DNA of 64,000 bases from Amphibalanus amphitrite. Its lineage: Eukaryota; Arthropoda; Thecostraca; Balanomorpha; Balanidae. Location: contig NW_024881570.1 of assembly GCF_019059575.1 (NCBI RefSeq), positions 248,001 through 312,000 of the forward strand, in the 5' to 3' direction. Shown here piece by piece: positions 54,973 through 64,000 of the stretch; position 1 is the first letter of the stretch; each line of letters starts with the position of its first letter. The notes beneath the pieces were generated by a model that was given only the letters and a program-made list of their open reading frames with translations, was not told the origin of the DNA and searched no databases. The translations under genes were made by a program, and so were the position numbers.

Positions 54973-57900
54973 ATGTCATCTGGTCTTACAAGTAGTGCAG
55001 CTTTGTTGTTATCTCTGTCACTCTTTTCTGTCGGAGGCTTCCTGTGCCGGAGTCAGAAGATGGACATGTCAGGCAACAAGTCGATGTCAGGCAGGACCAT
55101 CACTCCAACTGAAGCTGGGAGAGAGTACCAGACCAGCTTGAAAACAAAGGCGTTCAAACGGGAGCTGCAGGACCTGATGAAGCTCGGCTCGCAGCTTGTG
55201 CGGCATGATGATACTTCAGTCGAGACACTCCCGGGCATCATGGAAGAAGATGTTGCTAAGTGGATTCACACCTACATTTCTCTGGGACAGGTGGAACAAG
55301 ATCTTCAGCATCTTCTCTCCCCAGAAGACTTTCAGAGACACACTGAGACACATAAGAAAACCATGGAGACTGTGAACCAGATTAAGACTGCTCTTGAAGA
55401 GTACCAGAGCACACTGAAGAAAACAAGTGTCAAACCACTCTCACGCGCTGGCGTGTCAACAAAATCTGGTTCCTCTAAGTCAGTCAAGTCTGGTCTCCAG
55501 CTGATGCGCATCCAGGCGGAACACAACAAGGCCGAGACTCAAGCAAAGCTGAAGATGTTGAACAGAAAACAGGATCTGGATAGACAGCGCCAAGAGCTCG
55601 AGTGGAAACAGGAATCATTGGAGCTGGAGACTCAGATGGCCGTTCAAGAAATGCAAGAGGAAGTCGTGGAAAGGTTTGAAAGAGAACTGGATGACAGCGC
55701 TGCAGAAGACGGCCCACCAAATGAACCACAAGCACAGCAAGCAGTGTTGGAAGAACAGAGGATGCTGTCTCAGGAGGGTAATGAACAGAGACCCTCAAGT
55801 GGAGCAAGACCGATGTTAACCTCACCTGGCATGCCTCCCAGTGAGTCGCACGCAGCAGCAGCGACTGGACCTGCTGGAGGTAGCTTGAATGTGGAGGCAC
55901 CAAGTTTTCAGCCACGCGGCCAGCCTCCCGATCATAACCAACAAGATCAAGACGACAACACAACAAATGTGTTGAAAGGTCTCTCCGAGCTGCTGGTGGA
56001 GCAGAGCAAGCGCGCCCGTCTACCAGCTATCGAGCCAGATGTGTTTTCTGGAGAAGAGGAGAGGTACCATCTGTGGATGAACAGCTTTGAAACATACATC
56101 GAGAACAGGACAGCCTGCCCGCAGGAGCGTCCACACTTTCTGTCCAGATACACAAGAGGAGAAGCCAGATCGATGATTGAAAGCCTGCTGCACCTGAATA
56201 CTACAGATGCATACGACAATGCCAAGAAGAAACTCCATGATAGGTACGGCAACACCTTCATAACTGCCAATGCCTTCCGCAAGCGCATCCATGAGTGGCC
56301 TGCAGTTCGACCCGGCGACGGGAAAGCATTGAGACAACTAGCTAACTACCTCGAGAGCTGTAAGACAGCATCAAGACATGTGAGTGGACTGGCCTCACTG
56401 GACTCAGTGGATGAGAACAACGTGATCCTCAAAAAACTGCCACGATACATCGTCGACAGGTGGAGACGCGTGGTTGACGTCAGGTTGTACGAGCCACAAG
56501 AAGGTTGTTCTCCCGGCTATCCGTCGTTTGCAGAGTTCGCGGACTTCCTCAGCAAGGAAGCAAGAGTGGCGTGCGGCCCGGTATTGGACAGGTCCGACGA
56601 AGCTGGTGGAACAAGACGAACGACCAATGCTGGCCAACGCAGGAAGGAGAACGCGCGCACGTTCTTCTCGTCCGTTTCGTCCGATGGGAGGACATCAGCA
56701 CCACGTCAAGAGTCAGATAATGCACGACAGACAGACAGAACTGCCAGACTCTGCAGGATCTGTTCGTCACTGCATCCTGTAGAATCCTGCCAGACATTCA
56801 AGAACATGTCAGTGTCCGAGCGACATGACGCTGTAACACGACTTGGGCTGTGCAGAGGGTGTTTGTGCAGAGGTCACATCTGGAGAGACTGCCGAAGTCG
56901 GCGAAGCTGTGACAGATGTGGACGCTCTCATCCGACGTTGCTTCATGACGACGCAAGGGCAGGAACGCGAGGCGCGTCGACAGGACAAAGGATGGCAGCA
57001 GCAGTAGGTGACAACAGAAGACAATACAAGTCACACACGAACAGATGTACTCAGACCCAAGCTACGTCCCTGAAGGTTGCGGTTGAAGGTGAAGGAGCTG
57101 AACGCAACGCCTCGGTCGTGCCACCATGCTCTCACACCATGATCGTGCCGGTCATTCTGCGCAACGAGCTGGAACCGTCACAACAGCTGACAGTCTATGC
57201 TGTGCTAGATCCTCAATCGGATGCCTGTTTCATTCAAGAATCAACGCTCAGACAGGTCTCTGGACAAGGAGAAGACGTGACTCTTCAGCTCAGCACCATA
57301 GCGGGCAAGACCAGAGTTGTGACCAAGAGAGTGACAAACCTGTCAGTTCAGGGACTGAATGCACCGGACCGTATCATGCTACCTGCGACGTATTCTCGTG
57401 ATGAGATACCGGCAGAAAGGTGGCTGATACCGAAGCGAGAAACAGCTCGAAACTGGAGGCATCTGGCTCATCTGGAGGAAGAACTGCCCCCATACTTCCC
57501 TGAAGCTGAAATTGGCCTGCTCATAGGTGTGAACTGCGCACGCGCATTGAAGCCGAAAGAGGTGGTTTCAGTTGACAGTGACGATCCCTGGGCAATGAGA
57601 ACGGAGCTGGGGTGGACCATCGTGGGTATTACGCACGGGCCCAACATCACTTCGACGTGTCACTGTGCGCGCGTAGGGCCAGATGAAGTGTCGGTATGCC
57701 ACTTTGCGTTCAAGACGCGTGTGCAGGAAGTGAGCCCGATGCAAGTGGCACGCATGCTGGAAGCGGACTTTCTGGATGAAGGCGCTCACAAGAAGGTCTC
57801 TCAGGACGACCGGAAGTTCCAGAAGGTGATGAAGGAACAGTTCCACCAGCGGGAGGATGGTCATGTTGAGGGACCACTGCCTCTGAAGGATCCTGAAGTG

Positions 57901-60900
57901 ACATTTCCAGACAACAGGGACCTGGCCATAAAACGTCTACACAGTCTGAAGAGAAGGTTTGCCCGAGATCCTGGTCTGAAGGACGCCTACGAGAACTCCA
58001 TGAACGAGTCGCTCGCAGCAGGATACACTGAATGTGTCCCAGACGACGACGACGTCAAAGAGGGAAAGACCTGGTACGTTCCCCATCACGCTGTCGTTCA
58101 TCCGAGAAAGGACAAGATACGTGTAGTTTATGACTGCAGCGCGGAATATCAAGGTGCTTCATTGAACAACGAGCTGCTCCAGGGCCCGGACTACGTGAAC
58201 AGTCTGGCAGGAATCCTGGTGAGATTTCGGAAAGAAAGAGTGGCTCTGAGCTGCGACATCAAGGCGATGTTTAACCAGGTTGGTGTCAGCAAGGAGCACA
58301 GGAATCTGTTGAGATTTCTGTGTTGGGAACAGGGCGACACGAGTCGAGAGCCGGCTGAGTTCAGGGTCACCACTCATCTGTTTGGTGCGGTGTCATCGCC
58401 TGCGTGCGCGATGTACGCGCTGAACATGATAGCAGAAAAGTATGAACCGACACACGGAAGAGAAGCGTCCGAGTTTGTACGTAGAAACTTCTACGTTGAT
58501 GACGGCGTCACAAGCGTGGAAAGCTCGGATGCTGCTATACGGCTGGCCCGTGACACTGTCCAGCTGTGTGCAGAAGGCGGTTTCACGCTTCACAAGTTTG
58601 TGTCGAACGAACCGTCGGTGCTAAAAGCACTGTCGCCTGGTGCCACTGGATGCGACCCATCGGTGGAAGTCGGTCGCCAGCACTCAGGTCAGTTCGAGCA
58701 GGCCCTGGGTATCAAGTGGGATACGGTGAAAGACACGCTGAGCTTTCACGCTGTGATTCCGGACAAGCCGATGACGAGAAGAGGGATTTTATCATCAGTT
58801 TCTTCGCTGTATGATCCACTGGGTCTCGTCTCCCCAGTGATCTTGGAGGGAAAGAGAATCATCAAGCAGTTGTGCTGCGACGGATACAGCTGGGATGAAG
58901 CTGTCCCAGAAGAGACGGTGGCCCGTTGGTTGGATTGGAAGAGAGACGTGCTCCTTCTCTCAGAGACACCGATACCAAGATGCTACAAACCTGGCGGCGG
59001 CAAGATGAAGCTGTACGAACTGCATCATTTTTCTGACGCCAGTACCGTCGGATACGGGCAGTGCTCCTATCTCCGTATGAAAGACGAACACGACCTGATT
59101 GCGACGTGTCTTGTGATGAGCAAGTCAAAGGTGACTCCCAAGCGATCGACTACAATTCCTCGACTGGAGCTGATGGCGGCCGCTCTCTCCGTGAGAGTTG
59201 GATGCTTTCTGCAAGAGGAGCTCGACATCACAGGCATCGAGCACTACTACTGGACGGACAGTCAGGTCGTTCTAGGATATATACACAACGAAACCCGGCG
59301 ATTTCACGTGTTTGTCGCGAACCGCGTGCAGCAGATCCGACAACACACCACTCCCGATCAGTGGAGATATGTACAGTCAGATGAAAACCCAGCAGATCTG
59401 GCCTCCCGTGGACTGCAGGCAGCGGCCATCAAGGACTGTGATCTCTGGTGGCGTGGACCGAAGTTTCTTCAAGCAGGAGAACTTCCGAATGAAGCAGCTC
59501 AGATTGAACTCCAAGATGACGACCCGGAGGTCAAGAAGAAAACAGTTCTGACTACGCGCTCCAAACAGGTCGAAGGTTTTCCAAACATGTCTGACCGGCT
59601 AGTCGTGTTCTCTAGCTGGTTCAGGGCAAGACGAGCGATCGCGATCTGTATCAGATACGGGAGACGTCTGCTGGAGCGAGTGAGACAAAAACGTCAAAGC
59701 AGTGACGCTGAACTTGTTCCATCGTTGACAGAATCACCAGTTGGAGCAGAAGAGATGAAGAGAGCTGAGCTCGTCATACTGAAGAGTGTGCAGCAGCAGA
59801 TGTTTGGGGACGAAGTTGCGACTCTGACGATACCTCAGCCCTCAACTGAAGTTCGAGTGAAGAAACGGAGTCATCTGTACCGACTGGATCCCTTCGTTGC
59901 AGATGACGGACTCCTGCGCGTCGGAGGAAGGCTGAAGAGGAGTGGACAGCCCTTCGACGTGGTACATCCAGTGATCTTGCCAAAGGTTCATCACGTGACT
60001 CGTCTTGTCGTCGCAGCCTACCACGAGAGGACGTGTCACTCAGGAAGGGAGCTGACGCTGAGCGAAATCCGGATGTCTGGATACTGGATTGTGAAAGGAA
60101 GATCGGCTGTGGGCCGTCACATCAAGAACTGCATCAAGTGCAGAAGGCTGAGAGGAACGCCTTGCAGTCAGAAAATGGCAGATCTTCTCAGCGAGCGTGT
60201 AGACGAAGCGGAGCCATTCACCCACTCAGGTGTTGACTGCTTCGGACCGTTCTTCGTCAGAGACCGGCGCAGTGAAGTCAAACGATGGGGGATCCTATTC
60301 ACATGTCTAAGTTCACGGGCTATTCATCTATGTAGAGACCCTCAACTCAATGACGGCGGATGCTTTTATCAATGCCTACCGCCGATTCACCTGCCGAAGA
60401 GGAAAGGTTCGAGCTCTGTATCACGACCGAGGTACGAACTTCATCGGAGGAAGAGGACATCTAGAAGCTGCTTTGTCTGAGATGGACCACGACAACATCC
60501 GACGCACTCTGTTAAAGGACAACTGTGATTGGGCACAGTTCAACCCCATCACACCCAAGGCCAGCCACATGGGAGGTGCGTGGGAGCGGCAGATACGCAC
60601 CGTCCGCTCTGCGCTGAGCAGTCTCCTTCAAGATCTCGGTCAGCAGCTGGATGACGAGCTGCTCAGAACTCTACTGACGGAAGCGGAAGCAGTAGTCAAT
60701 AGTCGCCCTCTCTCTTGTGTCAGTATGAATGACACTAGTGTAGTTGAGCCGATCACTCCCGATCAGCTGCTTACCTTAAAGTCAAAGGTAGTGCTCCCTC
60801 TCCCTGGGAAGTTCTGCCGGCCCGACATCTACGGGAGACAGCGCTGGCGCCGGGTCCAGTACCTCGCCAATCAGTTTTGGCAGCGCTGGCGGAGAGAGTT

Positions 60901-61171
60901 CCTTCCGTCTCTCCAGGAGCGACGAAAGTGGCATCATCCAGAGCCGAACATCAGTCAGGACGACATCGTCATTGTCGTCGACGAGGACACTCCACGCAAC
61001 AGGTGGCCGCTCGCACGAGTGGTCGACGCGCACACAGGTGCCGACGGTCTAGTGAGGAGTGTGCGTGTGCGCATTGGCAACAGTGAATATGACAGACCCG
61101 TCCACAAACTGATTCTCCTCGTGAAGAGCGGGGATGGAGATTCCGCGACGGGGAGCCGTTGTGCTGAGTAG
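54973..61171 (+). pseudogene. BEL/Pao gag-pol region
   Basis: Order: coiled-coil N-region (about 55100-55720), DUF1759-type gag (LPAIEPDVFSGEEERYHLW, about 56020-56470), Cys/His knuckles (CRICSSLHPVESC, CRGCLCRGHIWRDC, about 56750-56960), A17-type protease (YAVLDPQSDACFI, about 57200), reverse transcriptase (VVYDCSAEYQGASLN, SCDIKAMFNQV, FYVDDG, about 58120-58510), RNase H (HHFSDASTVGYGQ, about 59025), integrase zinc region (H...H, CIKCRRLRG), catalytic core (HSGVDCFGPF onward) and a DUF5641-like tail to 61171. An upstream TTG-initiated extension exists, but ATG 54973 or 55060 is likelier. Treated as a fossil with about one break. Confidence 0.92.
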
Positions 61172-61491
61172 CGTGATTTGGTCGGAGCGCGACCGATAAG
61201 ACCGAGACGCTTGCGAGCGATGATACCCGGTCTGAACTTTGGTGCATTGTGCTCCGCTGTGCGGATGGCAGTACGACGGCGCCCGTGTTTCATATTGCTA
61301 TGTCAGAAGTGATATTTCGTTACTTTCTCGCTCGACGTGTACGGCGTTACGTGGGCTCGCCTGTGTCTACTGACGAACATTCGGTTGTTCGCGCGTCCCG
61401 TCGCAATGTGACGTTGCCGCGCGACGGCGGCCCATAGCCGCCTCAGTGCGTAAGGAAAATTAGGAGAGCTGTGCCTAATTTTGGGGAGCCA

Positions 61492-62176
61492 TGTTCCCGC
61501 CGTTACGGGTTGTTTAGGTTTTGTTATGCAAGAGCCTGAGTGAGGGCTGCTTTGTCTAAACGACTGCATTTGCTATTTTCAGGTGACCGCCCCAGACGAT
61601 TTGTCATGATATGTGACGCATGTTGAACGGCATCAGAGCTGTCCTGATCGGGGCGCAGTGAAGTACGGATCGCTGAACAGTGATTGCCACTTGGACCGAT
61701 ACTGAAGCCGAAATATTATTGCTGGCTATACTGACGGTGCAGTTGGCTGTATCACCATACTGAGTCACTGACATTTGTACTAAAGTCGCCTATCGTCCCG
61801 GACGAAGTGAGTAGCCATACACTGACACAAATCGTGTAATGCTTATTCGCTCTGTCATAAATGCATATTCGTTTGTCTCACAGTGCCAGCTGGCTACCTA
61901 TCTGAAATTGTCTCTTGCGGACTGATTAAGAAATAATTTTCGTTGTTAAATTGTCAGTTTATTGGGTATGTGCAGCTCACGTGTTGTTGTGGCTGTTCCC
62001 CCCAGTGACCTTGGGCGAATCGTAAGCTGCATTGAGTTAATTGTCTTTTGTATGTGTTTTCACAGTTTTCTACGGTCATCACGGTCCACACTGATCGCTG
62101 CAAGGTGTCACTACTGAATGATCCCAATACATACTGACCGACTAACACTTTGTAGTAAAAACCGGTGGCCAGATCA
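61492..62176 (+). repeat. 3' LTR of the BEL/Pao element
   Basis: 685 bases, two substitutions relative to the 5' LTR. Preceded by GGGGAGCCA, a possible short polypurine tract. Confidence 0.95.
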
Positions 62177-62254
62177 CCCACTTTACGGTATCCGCGAAAA
62201 ACCTCAGGGGGGGGGGGGCGGATATCCGCCCCCCCCCGTCGGTGCGCGGGTTAA

Positions 62255-62410
62255 ACTACTAGACGGATTCACAAAATTTAAAACTGCGTTCGATAATCCC
62301 TATCGAATTTGTTGAGGAAAATTTAATTTCATTTACCTCGGCGTCACCAATGACGTCACAGGTCATGTCAAAGATAAAATGTTTTACGGTTAACGGGTCT
62401 TCTAATGTCC
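62255..62410 (-). mobile_element. Fragment of a group C TTAA-type element
   Basis: The reverse complement matches the right part of 36774-37990 (GACCCGT..., TGACGTCA, GGTGAC, AATGAAATT, GGATCCGTC-like phrases). Only this part is present. Confidence 0.55.
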
Positions 62411-62860
62411 TTTTTAGTGCAGCATACGCAAGCACCTGCACGCCCTTGACCAGTAGCGGTCGGTGGTAGACTATTCGTTTCTAATTTTTCGTGTAAAGGA
62501 CGACCTGAAGACTGCAGTTAAGCATCGGGTTTGGACTGAGGCCGGGTACTCATTATGCTCGCATACAGTATGAAGAAGCCTGCAGCGGCCCGGAGCAAAT
62601 AAAACGGTCTTCTCGGAAGGCCTTTGCATTCCGACCCCACATAGCAATGTCCCCATGCTTTCAGTCGAAATGGAAAGCCTTTAAGAATGGATCCAGCTCC
62701 GGACGTTGCGAAGCATGGCTCGTCGGATGAAAAGATACTGGTGTCCACGGTATATAGCACGGTATATAGAGAACTCTGGTGTCTGCGGTCCACCAGTCTG
62801 GGTCCTCTCTCCTCCAGCCTCCATAAGCCGAATGTTACCCTGATTGCCGCTCTCACTACG
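62411..62860. other. Upstream region of the homeobox-type gene
   Basis: No element recognised. GC content rises toward the gene. 62740-62770 has a small tandem (GTATATAGCACG / GTATATAGAGAA). Confidence 0.4.
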
Positions 62861-62867
62861 CTGAGAC

Positions 62868-62925
62868 CCTATTGGTCGGCGACTCCGTCCGGTTCCGCCC
62901 TCGTCCGGGCGTCGCACCAATCAGC
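62868..62925 (+). promoter_or_regulatory. Putative promoter-proximal block with two opposed CCAAT boxes
   Basis: ATTGG (62871-62875) and CCAAT (62917-62921) lie 130-180 bases upstream of the ATG at 63052. Each is next to the phrase C(G/A)GCGACTCCGT, so the block looks like a partial duplication. CCAAT pairs of this kind bind NF-Y in animals; the role here is inferred. Confidence 0.45.
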
Positions 62926-63051
62926 GACTCCGTTCACCCGGCCCGCGGTAAAAGCGTGGGAGGGAGCCACCGGGCTCTCCCAGTTTCTCACTCTCCGCTG
63001 AGATCCCAGTGTGTGCGTCCGTGCTAGTGCCTCCCACACGACGCCAGAGCC

Positions 63052-63354
63052 ATGGACGACGCCGCGGCGAAGCTGCACTTTGCCTCTCTGCTGGGGATGC
63101 CGCCGCAGCTCATGTACCCGTTCATGTTTCCGCCGGCGGCGTGCACGCTCTACCGCACGCCGACCAGCTCGCCGTCGTCGAGCCCGCCCGGCTCGCCGGC
63201 GCTCGCCGGTTGCGAGGGCTCCCCGCCGTCCAGCAAGTCGTTCACCATTGACGCCATCCTGGGCCTGCGACCGTCGCAGGAGCGCGCCATGGAGCCGCAG
63301 CACTGCGCCCGCCTCACAGTCGATGGAGCGACGGACGCGCACAAGGAGAAACTG
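63052..63354 (+). CDS. First coding exon of a probable homeobox-type transcription factor
   Basis: ATG in a good context (GAGCCATGG) opens 101 codons ending at a consensus donor (CTGG|GTGAGT, donor G 63355). The protein starts MDDAAAKLHFASLLGMPP, has a Ser/Pro-rich stretch (SSPSSSPPGSP) and then SFTIDAILGLRPS at about residues 62-74. FTIDAILGL is an octapeptide/eh1-type motif, known in many homeobox repressors (paired-like Rx, Hbn, Arx and others) as a Groucho-binding site. Codon use is strongly GC3-rich, unlike the repeats around. The homeodomain would be in later exons outside the window, so the exact family stays open and no symbol is given. Overlapping frames here are shadows. Confidence 0.72.
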
Positions 63355-64000
63355 GGTGAGTGTCGTCGGGGCCATGTGTGCCGGGAGTGGGGTGTCTAGG
63401 AAAGGTCTCAGGTCAGGTCGCCGGAGAGAGTACTTAATTGTGCCTGGAAGTGCAGGCGCTGCTTAGTTGGATATTGAAGAAAAGCACTACATAAATCGCC
63501 TACTGTCAAGTGAAAATGTTAATCCCAATGCTCTGCCTTGTTACATTAAGGTGCGTTGTTACTGGATATCATTCTGTGAAGAAAAAAGAGGTAGCTGCAA
63601 ATATACAAGACTTGTCCAACATTTTGCTATAACCCTTGAATATCAGGTGTTGACTTGGTGTTCTTTATTCACGATTAAATACGCCTAAACGAGGTCCATG
63701 CTATCAGTGCCTCAGTCCTCTTTCTAATTGTTGATTGTAAAATCGGCATCTTTTTATCATATTTTAAATGCATATTTCGCTGGTTACTTGTCAAGGACTG
63801 AGATGGCTCCCTATCAGCAGGGCAGGACCACTAAAGGACCGCCGTTTGGCTATGCTTCCTGGTCAGTGAGTGGGATGGCTCCCTATCAGGTCAGGACCAC
63901 TAAAGTCCGCCGTGTTTGCTGTCGTAATGTAACTTTGCCATTACTCTACCGGTGCCTTTAATGTACACGTGCCGTTTTCGATTGAACAGCTGCGCCTGTG
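63355..64000 (+). other. Start of the first intron
   Basis: After the GTGAGT donor the sequence becomes AT-rich and non-coding. It contains a 72-base tandem duplication (63802 onward) and shows no acceptor followed by a recognisable homeodomain before the window ends. Confidence 0.6.
63802..63920. repeat. Imperfect 72-base tandem duplication in the intron
   Basis: GATGGCTCCCTATCAG...CAGGACCACTAAAG...CGCCGT occurs at 63802 and again at 63874 with small differences. Confidence 0.8.

Larger units (their letters stand above)
54113..62176 (+). mobile_element. BEL/Pao LTR retrotransposon (very young, nearly whole)
   Basis: The two 685-base LTRs (TG...CA) differ at only two positions. A perfect 5-bp target duplication CCCAC flanks the element (54108-54112, 62177-62181). 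Total length 8064 bases. The gag-pol domain order and the PF03564-like gag, A17-type protease, YVDD reverse transcriptase and C-terminal DUF5641-like region are typical of Pao/BEL. It looks nearly whole, with about one break. LTR identity implies a very recent insertion. Confidence 0.95.
52031..62188. mobile_element. TA-flanked (Tc1/mariner-type) non-autonomous element, itself interrupted twice
   Basis: CCGTAAAGTGGGTCTATTTG at the left and the inverse (CAAATAGCCCCACTTTACGG, split by the BEL insertion) at the right, each next to TA (52029-52030, 62189-62190). The motif GGGGCTATTTGAGACAG repeats inside at about 52232, 52588, 54071 and 54090. Without its two insertions it is only about 0.9 kb and has no transposase. 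The TA target suggests Tc1/mariner-type mobilisation (inference). Confidence 0.7.
51168..62254 (+). mobile_element. Decayed TTAA-type element, split by a 10-kb nest of insertions
   Basis: 51240-52028 follows the group A interior (TCAGGTCAGGTCAAAG, CATCGAATGA, TGACCTGACCTTAGGTCACC, then the GC hairpin GCGGCGCTACGCGCCGC). The remaining short end resumes at 62189: CCGCGAAAAACCTCAGGGG, hairpin core CGGATATCCG, GTCGGTGCGCGGG and TTAA at 62251-62254. The left terminus is lost. It is the outermost layer of this nest. Confidence 0.65.

Overview
The window looks like a repeat-dense stretch of an animal nuclear genome, most likely an arthropod. The evidence is metazoan BEL/Pao and Ty3/Gypsy elements, a LINE tail, short TTAGG/CCTAA runs (48514-48530, 39397-39560), a GC-rich first exon ending in a GTGAGT donor, and no bacterial gene organisation. 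A crustacean is possible, but the species is not identified. By my reading well over half of the window is mobile DNA, much of it nested. Only one host exon is convincing (63052-63354). There is also one decayed helicase copy (DDX51-like, 24338-25730).

The dominant component is a group of TTAA-flanked (sometimes TTAG) non-autonomous elements of about 0.9-1.2 kb with CCCGCG-type ends. Copies lie at 4809-6002, 7447-8395, 9158-10079, 16008-17156, 35854-36777, 36774-37990, 42650-44310 and 52674-53865, with decayed pieces at 14569-15900, 17997-18850, 28245-28648, 51168-62254 and 62255-62410. All share one layout: a terminal motif, then a G-run / short palindromic core / C-run hairpin. The hairpin follows the terminal motif directly at one end. 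At the other end it follows a second copy of the motif about 30 bases further in. This short-end/long-end asymmetry and the TTAA target resemble piggyBac. The interiors are loaded with GGTCA half-sites, TGACGTCA boxes and a GC-rich hairpin.

Region by region. 1-3.5 kb: the end of a GGGCCCTCA-repeat element, a 479-bp MITE and a LINE 3' end. 3.5-8.6 kb: a 5-kb unit bounded by 56-bp inverted repeats and packed with MITEs. 9.2-12.6 kb: a TTAA element, then a GC-rich satellite of about 145-bp period and a 136-bp direct repeat. 14.5-21.5 kb: TTAA elements and two hAT-type elements made of simple internal repeats, each with a perfect 8-bp target duplication. 22.0-28.2 kb: a three-level nest around the DDX51-like sequence. 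31.3-38.9 kb: an E-box-rich repeat and a Ty3/Gypsy fossil whose integrase region carries two TTAA elements head to tail. 40.7-45.1 kb: one E-box repeat copy split by four separate insertions, one of which carries a fifth. 46.7-48.7 kb: two copies of a 164-bp MITE and a tRNA-Arg-like sequence. 51-62.3 kb: a TTAA element interrupted by a TA-flanked element, which itself carries another TTAA element and a young BEL/Pao element (LTRs differ at 2 of 685 positions). 62.8-64 kb: the promoter region, first exon and first intron of a probable homeobox-type transcription factor gene.

No transposase gene was recognised for any of the DNA elements, so all of them would depend on enzymes encoded elsewhere. 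The target-site duplications give a readable order of insertion. The main open question is whether the TTAA group is a known piggyBac-related family or an undescribed one.
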